Assembly (NCBI GenBank): GCA_963811365.1
Contig: CAWEQW010000004.1
Span: 1 to 64,000, forward strand
DNA from: CAWEQW01 sp963811365
Lineage (GTDB): Bacteria; Actinomycetota; Actinomycetes; Propionibacteriales; Nocardioidaceae
Direction of reading: 5' to 3'
Length of the DNA stretch: 64,000 nucleotides
The position numbers and the translations under genes are program-made. Shown piece after piece: positions 8,561 to 15,524 of the stretch (within the stretch, counting starts at the first letter, position 1; each line of letters begins with the position of its first letter). The notes beneath the pieces are model-generated. The model was not told where the DNA came from, made no database searches, and was given only the letters and a program-made list of their open reading frames with translations.

Positions 8561-8778
8561 TCACGGCTTGTAGTTGCTGTAGGGGCCACCGACCCGGTCA
8601 TAGGTGTTCCCGAGCTCGTCCTGGGTGATCTTGACGGCTCCACGTTGGCCGTGAGCGTCAGATCCTCCTTGAGCACCAGGGGCCGGAACGACCAGTCCGG
8701 CGCTGGCCGTAGCACCCCCAGGTGCGTGTCGCGCTTGCCGTTGATCTCCTTGTAGGCGACGGCTTCGTGCTTGCGCAT
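8561..8778 (-). pseudogene. Small conserved-looking gene with one frameshift
   Basis: The minus strand reads MRKHEAVAYKEINGKR... then, after a single-base slip near VEP, VKITQDELGNTYDRV and YSNYKP before a TGA. The total is about 72 codons and the length is not a multiple of three. The two halves have the composition of a real soluble protein, unlike the flanking frames, so a frameshifted gene is more likely than chance. I do not recognise the family. It lies left of the outermost tRNA-derived repeat and may be cargo of an older cassette. Confidence 0.4.
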
Positions 8779-9062
8779 CTCTCAGCTCAGTGCTCCGGCC
8801 CAGGCCGCGGTCGCAATCACCCGGCTATCACCCCCAACGGGGTGGTTGGAGACCGCGCTGTGCCACGCACCCGCTTGCCGGGGGCTTCAGGCCGCTCGTG
8901 CGACGCTCGAGACGGCGGAAGCCAGCGAGTGGCCGCGTCGAACCGATCGGGTGGATGGCCCATGGGGCGACACGGCCGGTGAACGGCGCGGGGCAGAGCA
9001 GCGACGCCAAGACTCCAGGCGGTCGACTCGTGCGTTCCTTCAGGTGAGAGGCGCATTCAGGT
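8779..9062. other. Non-coding stretch left of att-like copy A
   Basis: I see no convincing gene here on either strand. The last 35 bases resemble the sequence left of the middle att-like copy: both contain GCGTTC followed by CAGGT a few bases later. This may be the end of a further, decayed cassette. Confidence 0.4.
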
Positions 9063-9106
9063 GGAGCCGCCTGTCGGAATCGAACCGACGACCTATTCAT
9101 TTCGAG
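9063..9106 (-). repeat. att-like copy A: partial tRNA-Thr 3' half
   Basis: This copy has 43 of 44 bases identical to 10630-10673 and to the 3' half of the intact tRNA-Thr gene (11525-11568). On the minus strand it covers the anticodon region, T-arm and acceptor end, and the next bases give an encoded CCA. The 5' half of the tRNA is absent, so this is an attachment-site remnant and not a gene. Confidence 0.9.
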
Positions 9107-9284
9107 CGGCTGCGAGGGCTCGTTGGTACTGGTCGGTGAGCGTCGATCACGCGCGACCAACGCCGCCGGAGTCGCTGGCGTTGAGGTCCGGGGGGCCGCC
9201 GGGGGGCCGCGTCGGGATGGCGCGATCAGTGTCCGGCTCGCGGAGACTCATCGGACGAACCCCCGAGCTATTCATTGCGAGCGC
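9107..9284. other. Cassette end sequence right of copy A
   Basis: No gene is seen. About 110 bases can be aligned by eye with the sequence right of copy B (10674-10790). Shared blocks include CGAGCGGCT, a GAGCGT/CACGC stretch and the run GGGGGGCCGCCGGGGGG. The two cassettes therefore share an end sequence. Confidence 0.55.
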
Positions 9285-9647
9285 TCACGGTCCAGGTCCA
9301 CGCTTGGTGATCTCCCGTTGCAGACGTTCCTCGTGCTGAAGGAACAGCTCAAGCTGCTGCCGGGGGCCGAGATCCTGTTTGGCGCCGATCCACACCGACC
9401 GGATGCCGTGCTCCCAGTAAGCCCGTAACTCAGCTGGGCGGCTCCTGATTCGTCGATCACGCGTGACGACTATCAGTCGCCGCTGACCGACGACAGACAT
9501 CCACTCGAGGTCGGGGGTTCCGAGCGGAACCTCGGGAAGCTCGTCGTGCCCGGGATAGACGACGTCGTCCCGGCCAGCACGACCAAGGAGCTTGCCGAGA
9601 CCGAGCGTGTTCTCGTCGGTGAAGTACACCGCCGAACGAGCCATCAT
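9285..9647 (-). CDS. VapC45-like PIN-domain toxin
   Basis: This is a 120-residue protein with the layout of the PIN-like VapC45 family (Mycobacterium Rv2019). It has an early FTDENTLGLGKLL block with conserved acidic residues, a central DLEWMSVVG and VVTRDRRI with further acidic residues, and a helical C-terminus. Members are predicted to cleave RNA and to be neutralised by the protein encoded just upstream. Two start codons (9647 and 9644) are adjacent, and the gene begins two bases after the vapB45-like stop. The pair lies inside a segment bounded by tRNA-Thr-derived repeats. Confidence 0.75.
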   Translation of the reverse strand: MMARSAVYFTDENTLGLGKLLGRAGRDDVVYPGHDELPEVPLGTPDLEWMSVVGQRRLIVVTRDRRIRSRPAELRAYWEHGIRSVWIGAKQDLGPRQQLELFLQHEERLQREITKRGPGP

Positions 9648-9649
9648 CG

Positions 9650-10333
9650 TCAGGCAGCGCGCTCGGCACCTGCGATGAGCTCAAAGCGAATCGCTTCATC
9701 GATCTGATCGAGAGTCAGCTCATAGAGGTCCGCAAGGTCATCGCGACTAGTGCCGGCCCGATAATCCTCAGCTAGGGCATCGGTGCGAACGTTGCGCACC
9801 GCAGGCTGACCGAACGCCCGGTGCGGATCCATCACCACGTCAGGGGTTCTTGGATTCGGGCGAAGCAGACCAGCCACGTTGTCGGAGTACTCAACCGCGG
9901 AGCTGAACCGTTGTGCGGCGTCGGTCAAGACGTATTGACCATCGCGCACGACGACGAGTTGAAGCCCTTGATCGAGGCCAACCGCCTGCTGCACCACCTG
10001 AACGAGCTCACGGCCCTCCACGTCGAGGAACGGTCGCGCGTGTGCCAGCGGGTAACGCCCGAACTCCTCACGCAGCCTCACGATCGCCGGCCTCATCCGC
10101 TGCACCGGCACCTTTAGATCACGGAACTCCGCCAGCAGCCGGGCCTCCACCATCTCGCCCCAGGTCACCACGTCACTACCCACGGGGTCAGGCCGCAGAA
10201 CCGGGTCATAGAAACGCCCCTGCCGCTCGTAACCCTCCAACCAACGTCGCGCAGTGCCGGCCCGAAGGCCAACGAGCCGATCCACGTCGCCATAGGAGTA
10301 GATCGCACGATCGAGGACGGAAACCGCTGCCAT
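9650..10333 (-). CDS. VapB45-like antitoxin with HTH and DUF433-type region
   Basis: This 227-residue protein resembles Mycobacterium Rv2018 (VapB45). The N-terminal part YSYGDVDRLVGLRAGTARRWLEG is a MerR-like helix-turn-helix that could bind its own promoter. The C-terminal part around TDALAEDYRAGTSRDDLADLYELTLDQIDEAIRFE is the DUF433-type helix-turn-helix seen in this group. Only two bases separate it from the toxin gene. Autoregulation with the toxin as co-repressor is typical of such modules and is inferred here. Confidence 0.75.
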   Translation of the reverse strand: MAAVSVLDRAIYSYGDVDRLVGLRAGTARRWLEGYERQGRFYDPVLRPDPVGSDVVTWGEMVEARLLAEFRDLKVPVQRMRPAIVRLREEFGRYPLAHARPFLDVEGRELVQVVQQAVGLDQGLQLVVVRDGQYVLTDAAQRFSSAVEYSDNVAGLLRPNPRTPDVVMDPHRAFGQPAVRNVRTDALAEDYRAGTSRDDLADLYELTLDQIDEAIRFELIAGAERAA

Positions 10334-10629
10334 GTCGGCATCCTCGCACTAGCCGCCCACACCAGCGACTCAGTTGCGACGTGTCGCGACCAAACCAGCC
10401 CGCTCACTGTCATCACGCCCGTGCGGAATCCTCGACGATACCCGGCGCCTCCACAGCCCGTAAGACGAACCCGGGACGCCCCCCAGCGGTGGATCCGATC
10501 CGTGAGTGATTCACCGGATGAACAAGCCGCCCGATCTGAGGCGAAACGCCGGGGCCGCAGAATGAACCCGGTCAGGTCGACAACGAGCGGCGCAGAAGCG
10601 TTCTTGCAGGTCAGCGGGGTGCTGACGAT
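10334..10629. other. Promoter side of the vapBC45-like module
   Basis: No coding signal is visible in these 296 bases. The interval should carry the promoter of the module on the minus strand. The final 35 bases before copy B resemble those before copy A. Confidence 0.4.
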
Positions 10630-10673
10630 GGAGCCGCCTGTCGGAATCGAACCGACGACCTATTCATTACGAG
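10630..10673 (-). repeat. att-like copy B: partial tRNA-Thr 3' half
   Basis: All 44 bases are identical to 11525-11568 of the intact tRNA-Thr gene. As in copy A, the base to the left completes an encoded CCA on the minus strand. It separates the VapBC45-like module from the ParE-like module. Confidence 0.92.
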
Positions 10674-10810
10674 CGGCTCCGATCGTCCCTTGGCACTGAT
10701 TGGCGAGCGTTGACCACGCTCGAAAGCGGTGGTCCCGAGCGCATGGATTCCGAGCTGGGGGGCCGCCGGGGGGACACGCCGCATCCCCGGCCGGAGGGCA
10801 CACGGAGCCG

Positions 10811-11143
10811 TCAGCGCTGCTCCGACTGGGGCTCCCCGGGCCCCCAGGCGGCCTCCCAGTCCTGACCACCGCTGAAGACGCCGAGGATGTTGACGTCCCC
10901 GGAAGAGTCGTCGACCTCGTACGCCACGAGCGTCCTTCGACGGAACACGGTGGTGCGCATGCGCGGGCGCACATCGTCGCGTGCCCGGCCTGCCTTTGGA
11001 AACATCAGGATGCCGTCGATGTGGTCCAGGAGAGCCGAGACGAAGTCACGGGCGGTCTGAGCGGACCCTCTGGCCGTGATCCACTCGTCCAGGTCGTCGA
11101 GCTGTTGAACTGCTTCCGGGGTGTAGTAGATCCGGCCCGTCAT
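10811..11143 (-). CDS. RelE/ParE-family toxin
   Basis: This 110-residue protein starts MTGRIYYTPEAVQQLDDLDEW, the typical N-terminus of plasmid-stabilisation (ParE) toxins. It has the central FPKAGRARDDVRP and the C-terminal FRRRTLVAYEV and GVFSGGQDWEAAW blocks. The fold is RelE/ParE-like; whether the target is gyrase or translating ribosomes cannot be told from sequence. The ATG overlaps the antitoxin stop (ATGA at 11143-11140), so the pair is translationally coupled. It lies between copy B and the intact tRNA-Thr gene. Confidence 0.85.
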   Translation of the reverse strand: MTGRIYYTPEAVQQLDDLDEWITARGSAQTARDFVSALLDHIDGILMFPKAGRARDDVRPRMRTTVFRRRTLVAYEVDDSSGDVNILGVFSGGQDWEAAWGPGEPQSEQR

Positions 11144-11385
11144 GGACGGGCGGCCCACTTGTCCTCGAGGCGCCCGCGCGCCTCCTCAGCGGGGATTGCC
11201 CGTGACGGGTCCGCCTTCAAGGCGTCGTACGCGGCGGCGGCCTCGGTGCGCAACCACTCCTCTGCGCTCCCTTCGAGTTCCTCGTCGGAAGCTACCGATC
11301 GGAGCAGGCGCATGGCCACGTCCTTGCGCACGTCAGGAGGCAAGGCCATCCCGGCCTCGTAGAACTCCGATGCGCTCAGTGACAC
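11140..11385 (-). CDS. Addiction-module antitoxin (Unstab_antitox type)
   Basis: This 81-residue acidic helical protein has the LPPDVRKDVAMRLLRSV block and the tail IPAEEARGRLEDKW, a pattern typical of the short unstable antitoxin family paired with RelE/ParE toxins. It is the first gene of the pair and overlaps the toxin start by four bases. The 139 bases between its start and the tRNA-Thr gene should carry the promoter. Confidence 0.8.
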   Translation of the reverse strand: MSLSASEFYEAGMALPPDVRKDVAMRLLRSVASDEELEGSAEEWLRTEAAAAYDALKADPSRAIPAEEARGRLEDKWAARP

Positions 11386-11524
11386 GCCATCAGTCTACGA
11401 CCCGATCTCGACACGACCTGTTCACAACGATGAACACCCCCGACCCGGGGGACAATCGGTGAACGCGGTCACGGCTCCCTGCGTGCCACCTCTGTGAATG
11501 CGCAGGTCACAAAAGGTGTCCGTC

Positions 11525-11568
11525 GGAGCCGCCTGTCGGAATCGAACCGACGACCTATTCATTACGAG
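11525..11568 (-). repeat. att-like copy C within the intact tRNA-Thr gene
   Basis: This is the 3' half of the tRNA-Thr gene plus two bases. It is shared fully with copy B and with one mismatch with copy A. Here the tRNA end is followed by CCG instead of CCA, which suggests the sequence next to the tRNA was replaced by an incoming cassette. Confidence 0.88.
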
Positions 11569-11599
11569 TGAATCGCTCTACCGACTGAGCTAAGGCGGC
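11527..11599 (-). tRNA. tRNA-Thr (CGT)
   Basis: The minus strand folds into a full 73-base cloverleaf. The acceptor stem is GCCGCCT with AGGCGGC, the anticodon stem is ATTCA/TGAAT, the loop CTCGTAA gives anticodon CGT, and the T-loop is TTCGATT. CCA is not encoded. Its 3' half has been used as a repeated integration target to its left. Confidence 0.97.
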
Positions 11600-11765
11600 G
11601 CAGCGCCCGGCCGGTCGGCCGGGCACGCCGAACGAGTATAGGGAAGGCCCTCGGAATCGGCGAAACGGGGCTGGGGCGAGCGACCACCCGCGGATCTCGG
11701 CGGCAAGCATCCCGCAGGAGCCGCGGAAGGTGCGCAACGTCGAGACCCAACCCGGGGGCCGGCAG

Positions 11766-12767
11766 TCAGCGGCCCTCGAGCAGCGGACCGGCCGGGTCGT
11801 GGGAGATCCCATGCTTCCGGACGGCCATCCCGGACAGCGCCTCGAGCGCGACCCGGTTGGCCAGGAAGGCCGTGATCTCCGCGTGGTCGTACGGCGGCGA
11901 GACCTCGACGATGTCCATGCCGAGCACGGGCAGCTCGATGCAGATCCGGCGTACGGCGTCGAGCAGCTGCCGCGCGGACAGGCCGCCGGGCTCCGGCGTA
12001 CCCGTGCCCGGCGCGTGCCCGGGGTCGCAGACGTCCACGTCGACCGAGAGGAAGACACCGTCGCAGTCGTCGAGGGCGATCTCGAACGCCTCGTCGAGGC
12101 AGGCGTCGAGGCCGCGGGCGCCGATCTCGGTCATCTCGAAGGACCGCATGTCCTGCTCGGCCATCCAGGACAGCGTCGCGGGCTCCGGCCAGTAGCCGCG
12201 CAGTCCGAGCTGGAGGAAGCGATCACCGCGCAGCGCCCCGGACTCGATCAGCCGGCGCATCGGCTGGCCGTGCCCCCACAGGGAGCCGAACTCGATGTCG
12301 CCGGTGTCGGCGTGCGCGTCGAAGTGGATCATCGACACGCGGCCGAAGCCGTGCTGCCGGGCTACCCCGGTGGCGTCGGGCAGCGCGATCGTGTGGTCCC
12401 CGCCCAGGACCAGCGGCACGGCGCCGGCCGCGCAGACCTTGTGCACCGCCGCCTCGAGCGAGGCGATCGCGGTCTCGACGTCGCCGCTGTACATCTCCAC
12501 GTCCCCGGCGTCCACCACCCGCAGGTCCGCCAAGGCGTCCACCCGCAACGCGAGGTGCGGCCGCGAGCCGTCGTGCGGCAGGTAGTCCGTCGTGCGGATC
12601 GCCATCGGGCCGAAGCGGGTCCCCGGCCGGTGCGAGGTGCCGCCGTCGAACGGCGCCCCGACGACCACGACGTCCGCGCCCGCGTACGACGCGGGGTCGT
12701 CGAGATCGCACTGGCCGACGCCGAGGAACGTCACGTCCGGACCGAACTGCGCGCCGTACCGGCTCAT
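11766..12767 (-). CDS. speB: Agmatinase / ureohydrolase family enzyme
   Basis: This 333-residue manganese ureohydrolase would hydrolyse agmatine or a related guanidino compound to an amine and urea. Metal ligands are visible in GGDHT, HFDAHAD and SVDVDVCDP. The substrate within the family (agmatine, guanidinobutyrate or another) cannot be fixed from sequence, so the gene symbol is tentative. The ATG overlaps the stop of the upstream lipoprotein hydrolase gene by one base (TGATG), which places both in the leftward topA-tmk-holB transcription unit. The gene ends about 170 bases before tRNA-Thr. Confidence 0.85.
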   Translation of the reverse strand: MSRYGAQFGPDVTFLGVGQCDLDDPASYAGADVVVVGAPFDGGTSHRPGTRFGPMAIRTTDYLPHDGSRPHLALRVDALADLRVVDAGDVEMYSGDVETAIASLEAAVHKVCAAGAVPLVLGGDHTIALPDATGVARQHGFGRVSMIHFDAHADTGDIEFGSLWGHGQPMRRLIESGALRGDRFLQLGLRGYWPEPATLSWMAEQDMRSFEMTEIGARGLDACLDEAFEIALDDCDGVFLSVDVDVCDPGHAPGTGTPEPGGLSARQLLDAVRRICIELPVLGMDIVEVSPPYDHAEITAFLANRVALEALSGMAVRKHGISHDPAGPLLEGR

Positions 12768-14341
12768 CAGCAGTGCACCTCTCGCTTGGGCACCGTGCCG
12801 GAGACCAGGTAGGACTCGACGGTGCGGTCGACGCACGCGTTCCCCTCGCGGTAGCCGGTGTGCCCGTCGCCGTTGCGGGTCACCAGGACCCCCGAGTCGA
12901 GCTGGTGCGCGAGCGCGCGCGCCCAGGCCAGCGGGGTGGCCGGGTCGCGCGTGGTGCCGACGACCAGGATCGGCGGCGCCCCGGGGGCGTGGATGGGTGC
13001 AGGCACCCGGCCAGTGTGCACCGGCCAGGACGCGCAGCCCGAGAGCCCGTAGGCAAAGATCGCCCCGAACGTCGGGGACGCCTTCTCGAAGCGCGGCAGG
13101 TACGAGGCCACCTTGCTGCTCGGCACCGCGTCGTCGTGGTCCAGGCAGTTGACGGCGTACAGCGCCTCCATGAGGTTGTCGGTGTAGCCGGTCGGCCCCC
13201 TCGACACGTACGCGTCGGACAGCGTGAGCAGCGGCCCGCCGTCGCCCGCGAAGCCGGCCTTGAGCGCGTTGTCGAGGATCGGCCAGTAGCTCTTGTTGTA
13301 CAGCGGCAGCCACACGCCGTACACCGCGTTCCCGATCGCGAGCCGTCGGCCTCCCGTCGCGGGCAGCGAGTGCCTCTCGACCTGGGCGAGGAAGTCCTGG
13401 ATCCGGGTGATGCCGGCGTCCACGGAGCTGCCGAGGAAGCAGCCGCCCCGGTCCACGCAGGACTTCACGTACGACCGCAGCGCCACCTCGAAGCCACGCG
13501 CCTGGACCAGGCTCATCTGCAGCGTCGACAGCGACGGGTCGATCGCGCCGTCGAGGACCATCCGGCCGACGCGGTGCGGGAACAGCCCGGCGTACGTCGC
13601 CCCGAGGAAGGTTCCGTACGACGCCCCGAAGTAGGTCAGCCGCGGCTCGCCGAGCGCCGCACGCAGCACGTCCATGTCCCTGGCGGCCTCGACGGTCGAG
13701 ATGTGCCGGGTCAGCGAGCCGCTGTCGGCCAGGCAGCCCTCGCCGAACCGGCGCTGGGCCGCGTCGAACCGGCGCACCTCGGCAGGCGTGTCCGGGTCCG
13801 GGTCGGCGGCGACGAACCGGTCCAGCGTCTGCGTCGAGGCGCAGTGCAGCGGGTCGCTGCGGCCCACCCCGCGCGGGTCGAAGCCGACGATGTCGAAGAC
13901 CTGGCGCAGCGCCGGCCCGAAGTACGTCGTGGCATCCGCGGCGTAGTCGACCCCCGACGCGCCCGGGCCGCCCGGGTTCACGACCAGGGAGCCCACCCGC
14001 TGCTCGGGGTCGCCGGCCGGCACGTCGAGCAGCGCCAGCGACAGCGTCCGACCGTCCGGGTGGGCGTAGTCCAGCGGCACGCGGAGCCGCGCGCAGCGGT
14101 CACCGGTCCGGCACGGCCGCCAGGTCAGCCTCTGGTCGTAGAAGCGGCGGAGCGCGGCCGGCGCGGCCGTCGTGCCGCCGCTCGCGCTCGGCAGCGGACG
14201 CGGCGACGGAGTGGAGCTCGCGCCTGCGTCGCCGGCGGCGCCCCCCAGGGCGCTGCAGCCCGCCACCGCCAGGGCGAGGGCAGCCAGCAGCGCGGCGGCG
14301 CGCAGCCGGAGAGCGGGACGAATCGGGCGGGTGCGGGGCAC
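12767..14341 (-). CDS. Secreted lipoprotein alpha/beta hydrolase (tripeptidyl aminopeptidase-like)
   Basis: This 524-residue exported hydrolase resembles the Streptomyces SlpD/SlpE and Tap peptidases. A lipoprotein signal peptide ends at LALAVAGC (cysteine near residue 29). It is followed by a Pro/Ser-rich linker, the oxyanion region NPGGPGASG, the nucleophile elbow GASYGTFLG and the C-terminal TAP-like domain with the histidine of GDGHTGY. It is expected at the outer face of the membrane, cleaving peptides. It begins 19 bases after holB, in the same conserved order as in Streptomyces. Confidence 0.88.
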   Translation of the reverse strand: MPRTRPIRPALRLRAAALLAALALAVAGCSALGGAAGDAGASSTPSPRPLPSASGGTTAAPAALRRFYDQRLTWRPCRTGDRCARLRVPLDYAHPDGRTLSLALLDVPAGDPEQRVGSLVVNPGGPGASGVDYAADATTYFGPALRQVFDIVGFDPRGVGRSDPLHCASTQTLDRFVAADPDPDTPAEVRRFDAAQRRFGEGCLADSGSLTRHISTVEAARDMDVLRAALGEPRLTYFGASYGTFLGATYAGLFPHRVGRMVLDGAIDPSLSTLQMSLVQARGFEVALRSYVKSCVDRGGCFLGSSVDAGITRIQDFLAQVERHSLPATGGRRLAIGNAVYGVWLPLYNKSYWPILDNALKAGFAGDGGPLLTLSDAYVSRGPTGYTDNLMEALYAVNCLDHDDAVPSSKVASYLPRFEKASPTFGAIFAYGLSGCASWPVHTGRVPAPIHAPGAPPILVVGTTRDPATPLAWARALAHQLDSGVLVTRNGDGHTGYREGNACVDRTVESYLVSGTVPKREVHC

Positions 14342-14360
14342 GCCCCCACTGTAGAGCGGC

Positions 14361-15524
14361 TCACCGGATGCGCAGTGACACCATCATCGACTCGAGCGCC
14401 AGCAGCGGCGTGGTGTTGAACTCCATCATCTGCTCGCGGGCGGTGAAGATCGCGTCGATGCGGCGGATGTTCTCCTCGGGGGTGGAGCGCCGGGCGATGT
14501 CCGCGACCTCCGCGCGCATCTCCTCGTTGACCAGGTCGCCCTCGGCGCCGGTCTGCAGCGCGATCGCGTCGCGGTAGACCGACATCACGTCCATCAGGCA
14601 GCGGTCGACGACGTCGATCACCCGGCGCTTCTCGCGCTGCTTCTGGGTGTAGGTGAGGTCCTTGAGGGCCGCCCGGTAGGTCCGCGACGACTTGGCCTTG
14701 CGGTCCCCGCCGAGCATCGCCTCGAGGTCGGCGAGCCCGCGCGCGTTCGCCGCGTCGGTGATCGCCGCGGTCTCGTCCTTGGCGATGTCGACGAGGTTCG
14801 CCGCGGCGTTCAGGCAGGAGCCGAGCATGGTCAGCCGGGCGGGGATCGCGACCACCTCGCGGCGGCGGTTGCGGGTGCTCTCGTCGGTGGCGAGCGCGCG
14901 GGCCCGGCCGATGTGCCCCTGGCTGGCCCGCGCGGCGAACGCGGCGAGCCCCTCCGGGATCCCCTGGCGGCGCACCAGGAAGTCCGCGACCTCGCGGGCG
15001 GTCGGGGTGGCCAGCGACACGTTGCGGCACCGCGACCGGATCGTCGGCAGGACGTCCTCCAGGGTCGGCGCGCACAGCAGCCACACCGTCTTGGGCGTCG
15101 GCTCCTCGATGGCCTTGAGCAGGGTGTTCCCCGTCCGCTCGCCGAGCCGGTCGGCGTCCTCGATCACCATCACCTGCCAGCGACGGCTGGCCGGGGCCAG
15201 CGCGGAGCGGTGCACGAGCTCGCGCATGTCGTCGATGTAGAGCGTCGAGGTCTCGGTGCGGGTGACGCTGACGTCGGCGTGCGAGCCGGCCAGCGTGGTG
15301 CGGCAGGCGTGGCACTCGCCGCAGCCGCCCCGCTCGCACTGCAGCGCGGCCGCGAACGCGATCGCCGCGTTGGACCGGCCGGAGCCGGGCGGTCCGGTGA
15401 AGAGCCAGGCGTGCGTCATGCCCTGCCCGGCGACCGCGCGCTGCAGCACGTCGATGACCGGCCGCTGGCCCACCAGCCCGGCCCAGACCCCGCCCACGCC
15501 CTCGACGGCCGACGCGCTGCTCAT
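14361..15524 (-). CDS. holB: DNA polymerase III delta' subunit
   Basis: This 387-residue clamp-loader subunit helps load the beta sliding clamp. The AAA+ domain shows GPPGSGRSNAA in place of a catalytic P-loop, as is usual for delta', then a zinc module CERGGCGECHAC and the SRC motif in TIRSRCRNV. The start overlaps the stop of the tmk gene by one base (TGATG). Context and length fit actinobacterial HolB. The next gene encodes the lipoprotein hydrolase. Confidence 0.92.
   Translation of the reverse strand: MSSASAVEGVGGVWAGLVGQRPVIDVLQRAVAGQGMTHAWLFTGPPGSGRSNAAIAFAAALQCERGGCGECHACRTTLAGSHADVSVTRTETSTLYIDDMRELVHRSALAPASRRWQVMVIEDADRLGERTGNTLLKAIEEPTPKTVWLLCAPTLEDVLPTIRSRCRNVSLATPTAREVADFLVRRQGIPEGLAAFAARASQGHIGRARALATDESTRNRRREVVAIPARLTMLGSCLNAAANLVDIAKDETAAITDAANARGLADLEAMLGGDRKAKSSRTYRAALKDLTYTQKQREKRRVIDVVDRCLMDVMSVYRDAIALQTGAEGDLVNEEMRAEVADIARRSTPEENIRRIDAIFTAREQMMEFNTTPLLALESMMVSLRIR

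Noticed and set aside
9063..10673. Two further tRNA-Thr genes
   Set aside because: Copies A and B hold only the 3' half; the 5' acceptor strand, D-arm and half of the anticodon stem are missing, so they are attachment-type remnants.
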